A stretch of DNA of 64,000 nt from Xestospongia muta (GCA_963693285.1 OY848921.1:5841229-5905228); one strand, 5' to 3'; positions 38,281 to 50,430 are shown, numbered from the stretch's first letter. A program made the numbers and translations. Notes: generated by a model not told the origin, from the letters alone.

Positions 38281-39400
38281 TTAATTCCTTCAGTTTGCCA
38301 TTTTGTATATCCTTCCTGTGTAATGTCTGAACACAATAAAAAGTTACAATGGATAAAGTTATAACTGAAAAAACATTGAATAGCACAAGTATATTTCACT
38401 AACAAAAATTAGCTCAACCTTGACCATCTTTATTTATCTTTTCATCATATATAAGTACCAGTCATAAAATAACAAATTCCATTTGAAATTAATTTTTAAT
38501 GATAGTATATATTAAGAAATATATATAATCTCCTGTCTATTATTGATGCTATCTAACTGTACAAATTAATACATTAACAGGAGTTAAAAACAAATGACAT
38601 TCCCTACATAGTCCGTAATTGGCTAAAACAATTACATCATTGTTAAAATAGAATCATTGTTAATCTAATTGGTGTTCACTTACAATTTGATTGTGTACAT
38701 GCCTACAGAATGCATTAAAATATATTAACAGCATATGCTATTTATTAGTGTTTAACTGAATAGTCACATGGTCTACTTAAAGAAATGATTTCTCAAAAGC
38801 ATTTGCGATTAATATAGTCAGTGATAGATTTCATTAAAGACAAGAGTGTGATTTTTACTATTTTACAGCATAATATGTACACTTAAGTGAATGTACGTGC
38901 ACAATATATTATTACTATGTATTATTACTTGTTTACCTTGCTAGTGGTGTAAAGTGGATCTAGCTAATTAAACACTAGTGTAGTCTAGTACCATATAGTA
39001 TGAATTACACATCATTAAAAAGGTAAAATCAAGCTAGAATGTTAAATGGCAATACAATGCTAAGTTTAATGGAAAATCACGTAAATTAATCATATAGACC
39101 ATAAACCCTATATGTGTTTAATAAACCTTACATGTGTTTAATTAGATTTTGACAAAAGCGGATGACAGACATTCCAAGTCCTATTTTCCATTTCAATAAA
39201 AAGGGTTATATGATGTTTACAATAGATTAATCATTTTAGATGTTTATTTTGCTTAAAGTAACTATATCTTTAATCTATTAAGGTTATCTTGCTAATGGTG
39301 TAGAGTTGGTTTAGCTGATTTAGTGTAGTCTTGTACCTTATAGTATGAATTACACATAATTAAAAAGTTAAAATCAAGCTAGAATGTAACTATTGTCAAA
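38281..39400. repeat. Interspersed repeat family, copy 1
   Basis: Shares CTGAACACAATAAAAAGTTA near its left end and ATGCTAAGTTTAATGGAAAA near its right end with 41664-42737, and much of the interior with 49630-50430. The last 180 bp partly repeat an internal piece. No coding capacity seen. Confidence 0.7.
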
Positions 39401-39584
39401 ATTATTTAAACATTTTTCGTTTTATAGAAGTGAACCCATAGTCTCCAATAACTAGTAAGTATTAAATATACACTTTTTACTCCGTACTTTCATCATTTCT
39501 ATAGAGTGTGTTACTAGGAAGGGTGTGTTGTCTTGTGAGTGTCATAATTTTGATGTTGTGGTATTAACTATTTGCTACATTTGT

Positions 39585-39740
39585 AGGTAGAGTATATTGT
39601 TTTTGTCAAAAAGAGGAGAAAGGACTAATGGTAGGATGTGATAGTCCGTTATGTTCTATTGAATGGTTCCAATACATGCGTAGAGATAAAGCGAAGGCCA
39701 AAAGGCAAATGGTTCTGTCCCAATTGTCAACTGTAACTTG
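39585..39740 (+). pseudogene. PHD-finger terminal exon of the pogo-type gene (decayed)
   Basis: Reads VYCFCQKEEKGLMVGCDSPL, then CSIEWFQYM, and later a degraded KAKRQMVLSQL where KGKWFCPNC would be expected. This resembles the C-terminal PHD zinc finger attached to some pogo/Tigger transposases. The last zinc ligands are lost. Confidence 0.55.
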
Positions 39741-39829
39741 AATAAAAATTGCTAAATAACTATACTGAATAATTTTTCCATTTATTATAATGTCGAGTAA
39801 ATTTTTTAAACCATGTAACTGGCCGGTCT

Positions 39830-39965
39830 TTCATTGTTCCACCCAGCAATGAACTTGTTCTGATCAGACCTATTATCTCTTCTTCCCGCTATAATTGATT
39901 TCTTCAAGGTTTGTACAAATCTCTCTGCCTCACCATTCATCGCTGGGATACCTATTGGGATTAGT
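39830..39965 (-). pseudogene. Ty3/Gypsy integrase fragment
   Basis: On the minus strand it reads NGEAERFVQTLKKSI, then GWNNERPASY, the region after the last catalytic acid in Gypsy integrases. No long terminal repeats were found, and the neighbouring pol piece is on the other strand. Confidence 0.65.
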
Positions 39966-40029
39966 CAACTATTATAGTAAATTTGCTTTTAATTCGACTT
40001 CAGTTTTACACCCACTTAATCAATTGTTA

Positions 40030-40510
40030 ACACTAGACACAAAGTAGATTTGGACTATTGTATGGCACCAAGCTCTAACAACTCTCAAGGAGTAGTTACG
40101 TGTCCATTCTTTCAACTTACACTTATGATATATCTCCTACAGGCCTACTAAATCACATGCCAATGCAGACATCCTGTCAAGACTACCTTTGACCTCTAAT
40201 AAGAAAATAGTGATGTCTGTTCTGATATTTTTTTAAATTTGGGTCAACAAAAAGCCTTACTTATGACTGCTAAATAATTGGCTTTAGCCACAACTGTTGA
40301 CTGTATTTTGTCTAAGGTTCTAAGATGTACCCAAACTGGTTGACCTAGCAGTGCACCTCACAATTAGCTTACTTTAATCATAAAAATGAACTAACTGTTG
40401 AAGTAAACTGTGTCATGTATGTTATTCTTGTGCCTCTAAGATACAGGAATAAAAAGTTAAGCGAATTGCACCAAGATCATCCCAGTGTTAGTCAAATGGC
40501 ATAAGACATT
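40030..40510 (+). pseudogene. Ty3/Gypsy RNase H-integrase junction fragment
   Basis: Reads LSTYTYDIS with one frame change to RPTKSHANADILSRLPL (about 40110-40195), the conserved end of the Gypsy RNase H region. Further on is KLSELHQDHPSVSQM (about 40457-40500), the start of the integrase HHCC zinc-binding domain. Stops between and after show decay. Confidence 0.65.
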
Positions 40511-41663
40511 AGGAATTCCCTGAAGTAAGGTATCCATAGCACATAGGAATAGTGCCAAGTCGACAGCCTTGGGCATAGTGAGGTCCTTCTCTAGTAATAG
40601 CTTCTTTGTATCCACTTGTTGTTAAGACCACAAATGAAGCGTCACGTAGACCGTTGTCCAAGTGAGCTCAATGAACTCAAGGAATCTCAAGGAGAATCAA
40701 TGAATTGAGCATGATCACAATAACTCACAACAAAATTACATCGAAATAAACATATTAATAACAAAATTAACATATATAGCTAAGACAAAATTCAATAAAC
40801 TACGCAATTATCGTAAATATAATGTATATATAAATACACATATGAAAATAATCAATATTCTCAAGCATCTGTTAAAGAATCATGAAAGAGAGAAAAAAAC
40901 AGAACGTATAAACAGACAATGAGAGAGCTAGATAGAGGAGTTTTATTTCTTTAGTTCTATCTGTAGTCAGTAGAGACCAGGTCACTTATATGTAAATTGA
41001 ATTTTTTAATAGCTGCTAATTGACTATAGTAGTAAAATTGCATGGATTATGGTTATAGACTCAGCTCCTATTCTCATACAGAGTAAGAGTGATAGTAATA
41101 ACAATAATATGTTTTAAATAACTTTAATATATTTTTGTTATATATATAGTTAGGGACTATGCGTGTCCTGTGTCAGCTGCAACTAGATTGACACAACAGT
41201 CCTTCTTCACGTTAGTAAACTTAATTAATAAACTTCAATGGGTTTATTTTACTAACAAAAGTATACGACAATCAGGCAAATAAGCAAAAGGAAAGAAAAA
41301 GTAAACTCAGACGATAAACATCAATCATTTAAGCGTTTATCTTCTCAATATACTTTTGCTTATGCCCATTTGCTTGATTGTCGTATACTTTTGTTAGTAA
41401 AAAAGAAACTATTAATTTTTATTAATAAATAAATTTATTAACTATGGTTACGCACGCGCAGAACTCCACCGGTGTCGTTATACAAGTTGTCGTATTCTCA
41501 TATACAAACCAGGTATTTTTTGTGTGCTTCTTTGTTGTCCAATAAAAGACTTAGAAGTATCAGCTATCAAGTCTTCCTGATTGTGGATTTTGAGTTCAGT
41601 ATACTCTGTAACATCTGTAAGTTTGTCAGTAATAACAATAAAATAAAAATAGCTTAATATTTT
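40511..41663. other. Intergenic with a foldback
   Basis: No gene. Contains an inverted repeat (41247-41290 with 41353-41403) and A/T-rich flanks. Confidence 0.45.
41247..41403. repeat. Foldback repeat
   Basis: Arms of about 44 and 51 nt share TTTTACTAACAAAAGTATAC and GACAATCA, with a few mismatches and about 60 nt between. Probably a small foldback transposon. Confidence 0.75.
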
Positions 41664-42737
41664 AAAATTAAATCCTTTAGTTTGTCATTTTATATATCTT
41701 CCTCTATAATGTCTGAACACAATAAAAAGTTACAATGGATAAAGTTATAACTGAAAAACATAGAATAGTACAAGTATATTTCGCTAACAAAAATTAGCTC
41801 AACCTTTACTGTCTTTATTTATCTTTTCATCACATATAATTGCCAGTTATAAAATTAACATGAGTTAAAAACAAATGAGTTAAAAACAGATGACATGCAC
41901 TACACAGTTCGCGTTTGGTTAGAACAATAGCATCATTATTTATATAGATTCATTGTTAAACTGATTAACGTTCACTTACAGTTCATTGCATACATGCCTA
42001 CAAAATTCATTAAAAGATACGAACACCATATACTATTAATTACTGTTGAACTGAACAGTCATGTGGTCTACTTAAACAAATGACTTCTTAAAAGCATTTA
42101 TGGTAAGTATAGTCAGTGATAGATTTTATTAATGATAAGAGTATTATTTTTACTATTTTTCAACATAATATGTGCACTTTAAGTGACCATACATACATGT
42201 ATTGATTAGATCAGCCAATCCATTGTTATCAGGAATTTAACATGTAAATAAAATTATTTCCTGTAAACAAAGTGATGGCTAATTTTGCAATATCATCATT
42301 CCACATAAGCAAAAATTATTTGCAACAGTATATTTAATATTGTTTAATAAATAAATTCATTCTGTCCTTTCTAAAGTTAGTGACTTTGATATCAAAGTGA
42401 GATCAATCATTTTTGATGTTTACTTTGTTTTAAATATATATATATACTTTTAATCTGTTAAGCTTATCTTGGTAATGCATTAGAGTTGATTTAGTTGATT
42501 AAACATTAGTGTAGTCTTATAGTATGAATTACTCACAATTTAAATGTAATATTAAGCTAGACTGTTCGATGGTAACAAAATGCTAAGTTTAATGGAAAAT
42601 CAAGCAAATTAATCATGTAGACCATAAACTCTACATGTGTATAGTGAAGCCTTACATATGTTTGTTTAGACTGACGGAATCCGATGACGGATATTCCAAT
42701 TCCTATTTCCAATTTCAATGAAACGGGGTTATACGGA
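41664..42737. repeat. Interspersed repeat family, copy 2
   Basis: Closest relative of 38281-39214 over nearly its whole length. It ends in a segment with ATTCCAATTCCTATTTCC, matched at about 39172 by ATTCCAAGTCCTATTTTCC. Confidence 0.7.
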
Positions 42738-43445
42738 GTTGGAATGTCCTTCAGTGTATGACATACTATATACAACCAAAATCAAGACACTGCTTAACTG
42801 GAAATGTCTCGTCGACGCTCCATTCTAAGAGACGGCTAGTGATACTCGTGCTCCTGTTTAATTAAGTAACTACAAAAGCTAAATAAAGGCCGTCCTAAGA
42901 ATGGAATAAGAGATAAAGAATTGGAACCCATCAGTTGGGTCGCTAATTGAACTTTTCAAAATTAACCGAGGTACGTGGAAGAAATAGGAAATAGGTGTCC
43001 GTATCGGCTTCTGTAAACTCTGTTGCTTGTCTACTAATACTGTTTAAAGCTGTTGTTAGTCACTAGCCTCCTGTTAATTTCTGTCAGAGCTATAAGTCCT
43101 TTTGACCCGCTCTGCTACTCTAACACTCAGTCCTTTACCTCCTTTACCTCTTGGAGGTGTAGTGCCATTTCGCCTACTCCCAATTTGCCTACTCCCACTT
43201 TGCCTACTAGTAACCCAAAAGTGTCATTTCGCCTACTCCATCTAGCACCTACAAAACATGTAGCACCTAGAAAAAAATTTTGCATTTAACACCTAGAAAA
43301 CATGTAGCACCTAAAATAACACTTAAACAATCTTTTAGTACCTAAAATAGCACCTCAAGTAAAATCTTATAAATTGGTAGCTCTGTGCTTCATTATTCAT
43401 TCTTTCATTCAAAAAATACTAACTACGAACTGTCAGTTATCAGAG
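42738..43445. other. Spacer with short tandem repeats
   Basis: At 43165-43235 GCCTACTCCC-type units repeat; at 43240-43365 TAGCACCTAAAA-type units repeat. These lie directly before the FLYWCH fragment. No gene seen. Confidence 0.5.
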
Positions 43446-44035
43446 ATGGAGTTTGTAACCACAACTAGAGGTGGTCGAGCACTTATTCATGAGGGCTATA
43501 AGTATGTTCTCAACAGGCGAGGTCGTGATGAGCGAATCTTTTGGAGATGTGCTAAGAGTCGCTGTTGCAGTGGAGCATTGACTACAATCAATGATGAAAT
43601 TGTATCCAGCAGAGCAAGTGAACACAACCATCCACCCAATGAAGCTGAGATGATAGCCTGTAAAGCTGTAGAGTCAATGAAACAGGCAGTCAAAGAGAAA
43701 ATCGATCCAGTACCAGCACTTTATCAACAGCAGTTGAGAGAAATATCGGCCAGAGAAAATCTTGAAGAAGTGGCTGCACAATTGCCAACTCTCTACTCCA
43801 TGAAATCTTCACTTTATCGGCTAAGACGAAAGCGACTTCCGCCATTCCCCACATCAAGGGATGAAGTACACTTCGAAGGTGAGTGGACACAAACAATTGC
43901 AGGAGAGCCATTCTTGTTAGCTGAAGATGGTGATGGGGATGATAAAATAATTATTTTTTCAACTGATGCTAACATCAGACATCTCTCAGAGGCTGACAAG
44001 ATCTATGTTGACGGATCTCCATTGTTTGGAAAAAT
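43446..44035 (+). mobile_element. FLYWCH/MULE transposase N-terminal fragment
   Basis: Open frame starting MEFVTTTRGGRALIHEGYKY. The FLYWCH-type zinc finger is visible: hydrophobic GYKYVL, then FWRC, then a cysteine cluster, and finally SEHNH. A linker follows, ending ADKIYVDG, which is the start of the MULE catalytic domain (first acidic residue). The frame then runs into unrelated sequence where the LINE begins, so the catalytic core is cut off. A start at 43374 is also open but lies outside the conserved part. It could instead be a captured host FLYWCH gene. Confidence 0.65.
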
Positions 44036-44112
44036 CGTTGTGTTTTACCTCGTCTACCTAGCCACCACAGATTCTCACCTAAGTCCAAGCATGCTCATCC
44101 ATCTATCTGCGC

Positions 44113-44194
44113 CTCTAGTACTGATTCTTCTCTTCGTACTCTTTTATTGCTACTGTTACTACTTAGTGGTGATATAGAGTCCAACCCTGGCCCT
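44113..44194 (+). other. 2A-like ribosome-skipping peptide
   Basis: A leucine run is followed by SGDIESNPGP (core codons 44168-44194). D-x-E-x-N-P-G-P is the 2A consensus, where the ribosome skips the Gly-Pro bond. 2A-like peptides are known in CR1-type LINEs of several marine invertebrates. It lies directly before the PHD finger, so it would release the upstream part of ORF1. Confidence 0.8.
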
Positions 44195-44821
44195 CTAAAT
44201 GATACTGTAAAGTGTGTTTGCTCATCCTGTGATGAATCTGGACTGATGTTTCAATGTGAAATGTGCTCTAACTGATCTCACTGTGAATGTGTTAAGATTT
44301 CCCCAGCCATTGCTGACAATCTCCCTTATGTATGTCCCTTCTGCATCAAATCTCATCTCTTGCTTGTCTCTGAATTAAGATTCGAGATTTCACACCTCAG
44401 GGCACACATCATTAGATTTGAGAAAGCTTGCTTTTGTAAGTCTCAACACCCAGTCAGCCCCCCTTCTGTTTCCTCTTCACCACCTCTTCCCACCTCTAGT
44501 ACTAACCCCACCACTCTTCCATTAACTTTACCCAACACCTCTAATCTCCAGCTACTATCTTCTGGTATACTCACTTCACTTCACCACTCCATTACTTTCT
44601 CACTCATTTCCTCTGCTGTTTCTGCATCCTTTCTACCTTATCGTTCTACCCATTCTCCTCCCAACACCTTACCCTATTCCAGTGCCAACACTCCATCACT
44701 TTCACTAAATCATCCAACTGCTCCTCTTCCAATTACCACTGCTGCTCCTACTATTACCAGTGCTGTCCCTTCTATAATCACTCCCTCTTCCTCTGCTTCC
44801 TCTCTCCATAAATCTTCATGA
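44195..44821 (+). pseudogene. LINE ORF1 part: PHD finger and Ser/Thr/Pro-rich region
   Basis: After the 2A core comes a C4HC3 finger: CVCSSC, CEMC, SHC, then CPFC (44213-44344). The tryptophan expected in SNWSH is a TGA stop (44273-44275). Otherwise the frame is open to 44821, through FEISHLRAHI and a Ser/Thr/Pro-rich tail. The low-complexity stretch continues in shifting frames to about 45400. ORF1 proteins with PHD fingers bind nucleic acid or chromatin. Confidence 0.65.
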
Positions 44822-45420
44822 CCTCCTTTTTTAGCCAAAGACCATCATCATCCTTCACGAAAACCTCTACTCCTTCCTCTTTCTCCACACTTTCCACATC
44901 ACAAAAGAAACTCCCACCCTCCGTTTCTTCATGCTCAATCAAGTCCTCAATCCATCAGACCGCCTCCTCCAGTCCCATCATTTCATCACAATGCTTCACT
45001 ACCTCTTCTTTCAAATCTCCAACCCAACTTACTCTTGCATCCTCCTCATCCAAGTCTTCAACCCAACCTACATTCTCTCCCACTTCCTCCTACTTCTCAA
45101 TCCAGTCTACCACTTCCCTTGCCTTTACCTTTCCCTCTGTCTCCTCCTTCTTTTCAACGCCTCCCTCCACTACCTCCTCAACATTCAATACCAAACCACC
45201 CACTTCAAATCTTTGGTCCATCCAACAATCTTCCTTATATGCCTCTTCCCCCAACACAACCTCTCCTCTCTTTCCCTCTCCCTCAAACTCCATCACCTAT
45301 CAATGTGCCAGTAGCACACATTCCTCATCCCAATCCCCAAAATCTTCACTACCCAACATTTCTACCCCCTCTTCCCAATCTACTCTGTACTCCTGAACAT
45401 CTCATTATCAACTACCAACA

Positions 45421-46640
45421 GACACTTCACCTGGTCCTAATGGTATTTGTTCTAAAATATTAAAATCCACTGCCTACTCTATTTCACATCCTCTTTCACT
45501 TCTATTCAATCAGTCTATCTCTCTAGGAACCTTCCCATCTGAATGGAAATGCTCACATATAATTCTTATCCTGAAATCAACATCACCTTCTTCACCATCA
45601 TGTTATCGTCCCATTTCTCTTTTATCTCTCGTAAGTAAGTTGTTGGAAAAGCATATTTTTCTATGGATGCACAATTACTGTTCTCAAAATAACATTCTCT
45701 CTGATTATCAGTTTGGTTTTCAGCTTGGCTTTAGTACTGAATCTGCTCTCTTTCTTCTCTTCATCTCCCTCCAATTCTACTCTACTGGTTTCTTTTTTAT
45801 TTAAGTAACCACTCTCAACAAGTTGTGGTGAATGGAGTTGTATCTGACAGCACTCTTGTTACTTCAGGTGTTCCTCAGGGCTCTATTCTGGGCCCACTCC
45901 TGTTTATCTTATACTTTAATGATATCTCAAAACTCACACTCTCCTCTTCTACTAAACTAATCCTTTATGCTGATGACATTCTTTATCGCCCCCATTCTCA
46001 TCTAGCTCTGATTTCATCGCCATACAATCTGACATCAACACTATTAATGATTGGATACAATCACATCTCCCAAAAATTAATGTTCAAAAAACGAAATACA
46101 TGCTTATTTCCAGGAAAAGGTAATCATTCCATTCCTCTCTACTTCCTCTTATCCTGAACTCTTCTACCATTGAACGTGTCTACTCTTACAAGTACCTTGG
46201 AGTTGTTATCAATAGCAACTTCTCTTGGTCTCCTCATATCTCTTCTGTGTGCTCCAAGTCTTGTAAAGTTCATGGCTACATCTTTCGCAACTTTTATCAT
46301 TTCTCCTCTCCATCATCACTTTTTACATTATACTCTTCGCTAGTTCTTCCACATCTATCTTATTGTTTATCTCTTTGGGATCCTTATTCTAAATCTGACA
46401 TTAAAAGTCTTGAAAGCATGCAGAAATTTGCACTTAGAACATGTTCTAAATAGTGGCACTCTACCTACGACAGAAACCTAACGTTTCTATCTTGTTCCTT
46501 TATCAACCTGACGAGCTATTTCTAAACTTACTCTTCTTTTTAAATTTATGAATGGTTTCACTTTTCTTCCAAATGGTATGCTATCACCTCAACCTCCTCC
46601 TCCAATTACATGCAATTATCAAGCACACTGTAGTAGTGCC
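45421..46640 (+). pseudogene. LINE reverse transcriptase, frameshifted
   Basis: Fingers motif DTSPGPNGICSK at 45421, then CYRPISLLSLVSKLLEK and SDYQFGFQLG. A stop after GFFFI breaks the frame near 45804. The palm continues at 45825 with TSGVPQGSILGPLLFILYFND and the catalytic LYADD (about 45964). Thumb pieces YKYLGVVIN and SYCLSLWDPY follow in other frames (46180-46450). Several stops make it inactive. Confidence 0.85.
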
Positions 46641-49629
46641 TATATAGCCATGGTATGGATTTTCTATTGAAATGTATTGGCAGATCTAGAAAACACAAAC
46701 CTAGTAACATAAACAAAACTAGTAACTTCAGTAGTTTACTCTAAGAGCTACTCTAAGGAAACCATTTTTTAGAATACTTAATATTAATAGCAGAAACGGA
46801 TGTGAACGGAGAACGCTATTTGTATTTAAACTGTCTCCTACTTCTGGAAGTAACTAGAGACTATTTCCTGCTTAATATATACCTTAAAACAAGATCCAGG
46901 ATCATTACTGTATGAGCAATAAACCAGTGACTGTAGGCCTAGCTATAATGCATAGAATTTCGTTATTGTCTAGAACTCATAATACAAGTTCCCAGCTACT
47001 TCCTGTTATCGCTTTATTTAATTAGTTATTAATAACAATATTTATATCACAATATGTAAGGACATTTTTTGTAAGCTAGTTAAACATAGAACCTTATTGT
47101 CTTCCAGCAAACAACTAAAACTATTTCATATAAAATAAAGAAAATTTAGGGATGGGTAATATCAGTCCAATACAAAGAATGCAAACAAGATAGTAGGGAT
47201 GACATATTCATTACCATTCCTATGAAATACATCTACCACAGGTGGCGCAAACAATGAAGGACATGGCACTATATTAGTGTCAAAATTATGCATTATTACT
47301 ACTTTCTGATACCCAACAATATTGCAAAGAAGGATATTAGCCAACTATATAAATCAGTTCATATATTTGTGACATATTGTTGGATTCTGTCCCTGTTATT
47401 ACTATATAAGAATAAAGCAATTGCAATTCTTACTATTTTGTTTATATTCTTTGCATTGGACTGATATCAGCCATCACCTACATTTACTTTTTTTAGAAAA
47501 TATTACTTGTAGCAGTTTACTTCATTAAAGTAGATGCTATTACATATTCAATACAGTAATGTCAAATAAGATGACTAAAGATTATTTTAAGCCAAATATA
47601 CTGTGCTAGCTTTATTAGAACTCCTGCATGCAGGCCTGATAAATATTGATATCAAAATTTTTAACTTTTTCACATTTGAATGAGTATTTTTTGACACTGC
47701 TGCTACATTGACTATTTCTAAGCAAAAAACAATAATAACAAGCATTAAAGTGATTGTTATTATTGTTTTTTGCTTAGAAATAGTCAACAGACATGCCATA
47801 GCAGTTCCTATTTAGAGATGGCCTGATTGTCAATTGAAATGTATTGGCAAAAAACAAGGAATTTATATCTCACTCAACTCTGATCAAAATGTTTGAATTC
47901 TTTGAAATAATTTTAACCTCGCTGCGCGTGGGCGTAAAGCGAGGTTACTATAGTCTCTCAGTGTGTGTGTGTGTGTGTGTGTGTCAGTTACCCGGGATTG
48001 TTTTTTTGAACTGCTATAACTTGGTAAGCGAAGCAATGGCAGCTACCAACGTTTAGTAAGGAATAAAAAAACGTGTGGACTTTACAACAGTAGTATAAAA
48101 AACATCGTCAAGGAAAACAAAAGCTTAAAACTCACAAAAGAATTTTCAGGCTGTAGAGGTGAAGGTGCCGTTTCTCGAAAAGTAAAAAAAAATAATGTGG
48201 AGATTTTTAATATGTTGTAGACAATCTCAGAGGAATATGCATCAGGAAAATAGAAGGTTGTTGGACGTAGCTATCGTTAGAAAAGTTCTGAAAAGTGTTT
48301 TCAAGATTGTGCACGGACTTGGAACATAGTAAGACATTCAGGAAACGTCTCAAAGCACTGAAAAAACTGGTACTAATATTTAATATATCGATTTATATTT
48401 GTACATCGGGACGTTTCCAAAGAACTTTTCATATTCAAGTTACAATTAATTCTGTATATATATGAAATACTGATACATTTTAAACCGTCATGTAAAGGCT
48501 TAGAGAAAATTTCATCACGAATCTAGCACTTAATCTTGCTTGGCAATTGAATAATACTATCACTTACTCAGTTACCGCTTCACAGATATGGTAAGACTTA
48601 TTCATTTGTATTAGCCTTTCTTGTTGTTTCATTGATTGATACGGATTGGATTAGCAAGGCGTGGCCGTGCATGCTAGTTGAAAATCTACTAAAGTTGTAC
48701 AACTTAACTTTAGTACATTTTATCAACTATTACAAGCGAGTTACTTGGTACAACCTCTTGTCAACTAGTACGTGAATTAGCCAGCAAACAGTATTTCTCT
48801 CGTTAATCATAAAGCTGACTTATCATAATGTGACCACACCTTCTGGAATGTTAATATATTTTCTTGCAATGCTACCTAGCAACGTCATATTTGCGCCTAA
48901 GCTGACACCAACTTTACAGAGATAACATGCTTAACTAAGAAGTATGACTTTTTATAAGTCTTGTTCCGAGTCCTTCAGACAAAATAGTGGTGGTTTTGGC
49001 AATATACTATCAAGAATTATTTTTAGAGAACCCATTTTTTGTATAATTACTTTATTTAAAAGGTGAAATACTGTTCTTGTATGACTAATAAACCAACGAC
49101 TGCATGTAAGATTAGTCCTAATGCATTGGATTAAGAATCATTACAACTTTTTTATTGTATTTTGATGGACCTCTTTGTTGTCCAAATTCTGAACTTCATA
49201 ACTCACGCCGAGACAATTCCAAGTTCTCAGCTACTTTTCTGCTATCTCTTTAGTTAAGAATACTAACCACCTATCTAAATCACTTAAATAATTATTAATG
49301 GATTATGTACCTGTACATAATGTAGGGATGATGCAATTGCCTGCTCTACTATCATGCTTCTATTCTTTGTATTAAAGTGATCGGTACGGTTACTTTATTT
49401 TTAGAAAATACTACTTATACTTGTAACCTATATTACAGAGTATATGTGACCTAATTTGTCTAAAAGGACCATTTCTATTAAAACATATCAGAAACAATTT
49501 GCAGTTGTTATGTATATACACAATTATGTTTTTCAATGGATGTTTGCTAAAATGATATCTCAATAAAATGATTAGATACTGTCAATACAAAATTTAGTAA
49601 ATTTCCTTTTGAAAACGAATTGCTTATAT
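46641..49629. other. Repeat-rich intergenic region
   Basis: Segments 46740-47520 and 48980-49440 are diverged copies of one another and share CATTCTTTGTA-type pieces with 9820 and 34200. A perfect hairpin lies at 47708-47787. A GAGGTTA inverted pair and a (GT)n run occur at 47930-47985. No gene seen. Confidence 0.45.
47708..47787. repeat. Perfect 34-nt hairpin with 12-nt loop
   Basis: Left arm 47708-47741 and right arm 47754-47787 are exact reverse complements, starting TTGACTATTTCTAAGC. Either a tiny foldback element or a hairpin RNA precursor; there is no sign of transcription in the sequence alone. Confidence 0.95.
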
Positions 49630-50430
49630 ATAAGTGTTTACAGGGAGTAACTACAAATGATTTGCTCAATCCTTGTTTGGGTACATCATTGTTAAAATAG
49701 ATTCATTGTTAAGCCTATAAATGTTTACCAACAATTTCATTGCATACATGCCTGTAAAATACATTAAAATCAACAGCATATACTATTAATTACTATTGAA
49801 CTGAGCAGTCATGCAGTTTATGTAAACAAATGACTTCTCAAAAGTGCTTGTGTTTAGTATTGTCAATAGACTTTATTAACGACAAGAGTTGATTTTACTT
49901 TCTCATCATAATATATGCATTTTAAGTGACCATACATGGATTGATTAGATCAAATAATCCACCTTTATAATAAACTCAATATGTAAAAAAATTATTTTTT
50001 AAAAGATAGTGATGGTTGATTTTGCAATAGCATCATCCTACACAAACAATAATAAATTGAACAATATATTATCACTATTTAGCTCTATAGCTACTTGTTT
50101 AACGAATATTTTGATTCTGTCCTTTCTAAATGATGTATTCAAATAAGTAAGTGGCTTAGATATCAAGCTAGATGTTTACAATAAATTAATTTTTTTTGAT
50201 GTTTGCTTCATTTTAAAGTAAATATATTTTTAATCTGATAAGCTTATAGTATGAATTACATATAATTTAAAGGCAATGTCAAGGTAAAATGTTTGATGGT
50301 AAAAATGCTAAAGTTTAACAGAAAATCAATATAAATTAATCATATAGACTATAAACCCTATATGTGTTTAGTAAAACGTTATATGTTTTTAGTTACACAA
50401 TGAGTTCTAGTTTCAATAAGAACATTATAT
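49630..50430. repeat. Interspersed repeat family, copy 3
   Basis: Diverged relative of 38281-39214 and 41664-42737; shares ACATCATTGTTAAAATAGA with the first and ATAAACCCTATATGTGTTTA. Confidence 0.65.

Larger units (their letters stand above)
44050..46640 (+). mobile_element. CR1-like LINE (non-LTR retrotransposon), decayed
   Basis: Contains a 2A-like peptide, a PHD-type zinc finger, a long Ser/Thr/Pro-rich stretch and a reverse transcriptase with several frame breaks. The AP endonuclease usually found before the reverse transcriptase is not recognisable. The left end abuts the MULE fragment; the right end is uncertain. Confidence 0.75.

Noticed and set aside
44818..45463. Several overlapping long ORFs in different frames
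   Set aside because: Pyrimidine-rich low-complexity sequence of the LINE lacks stops in most frames; only ORF1 up to 44821 continues a recognisable domain.
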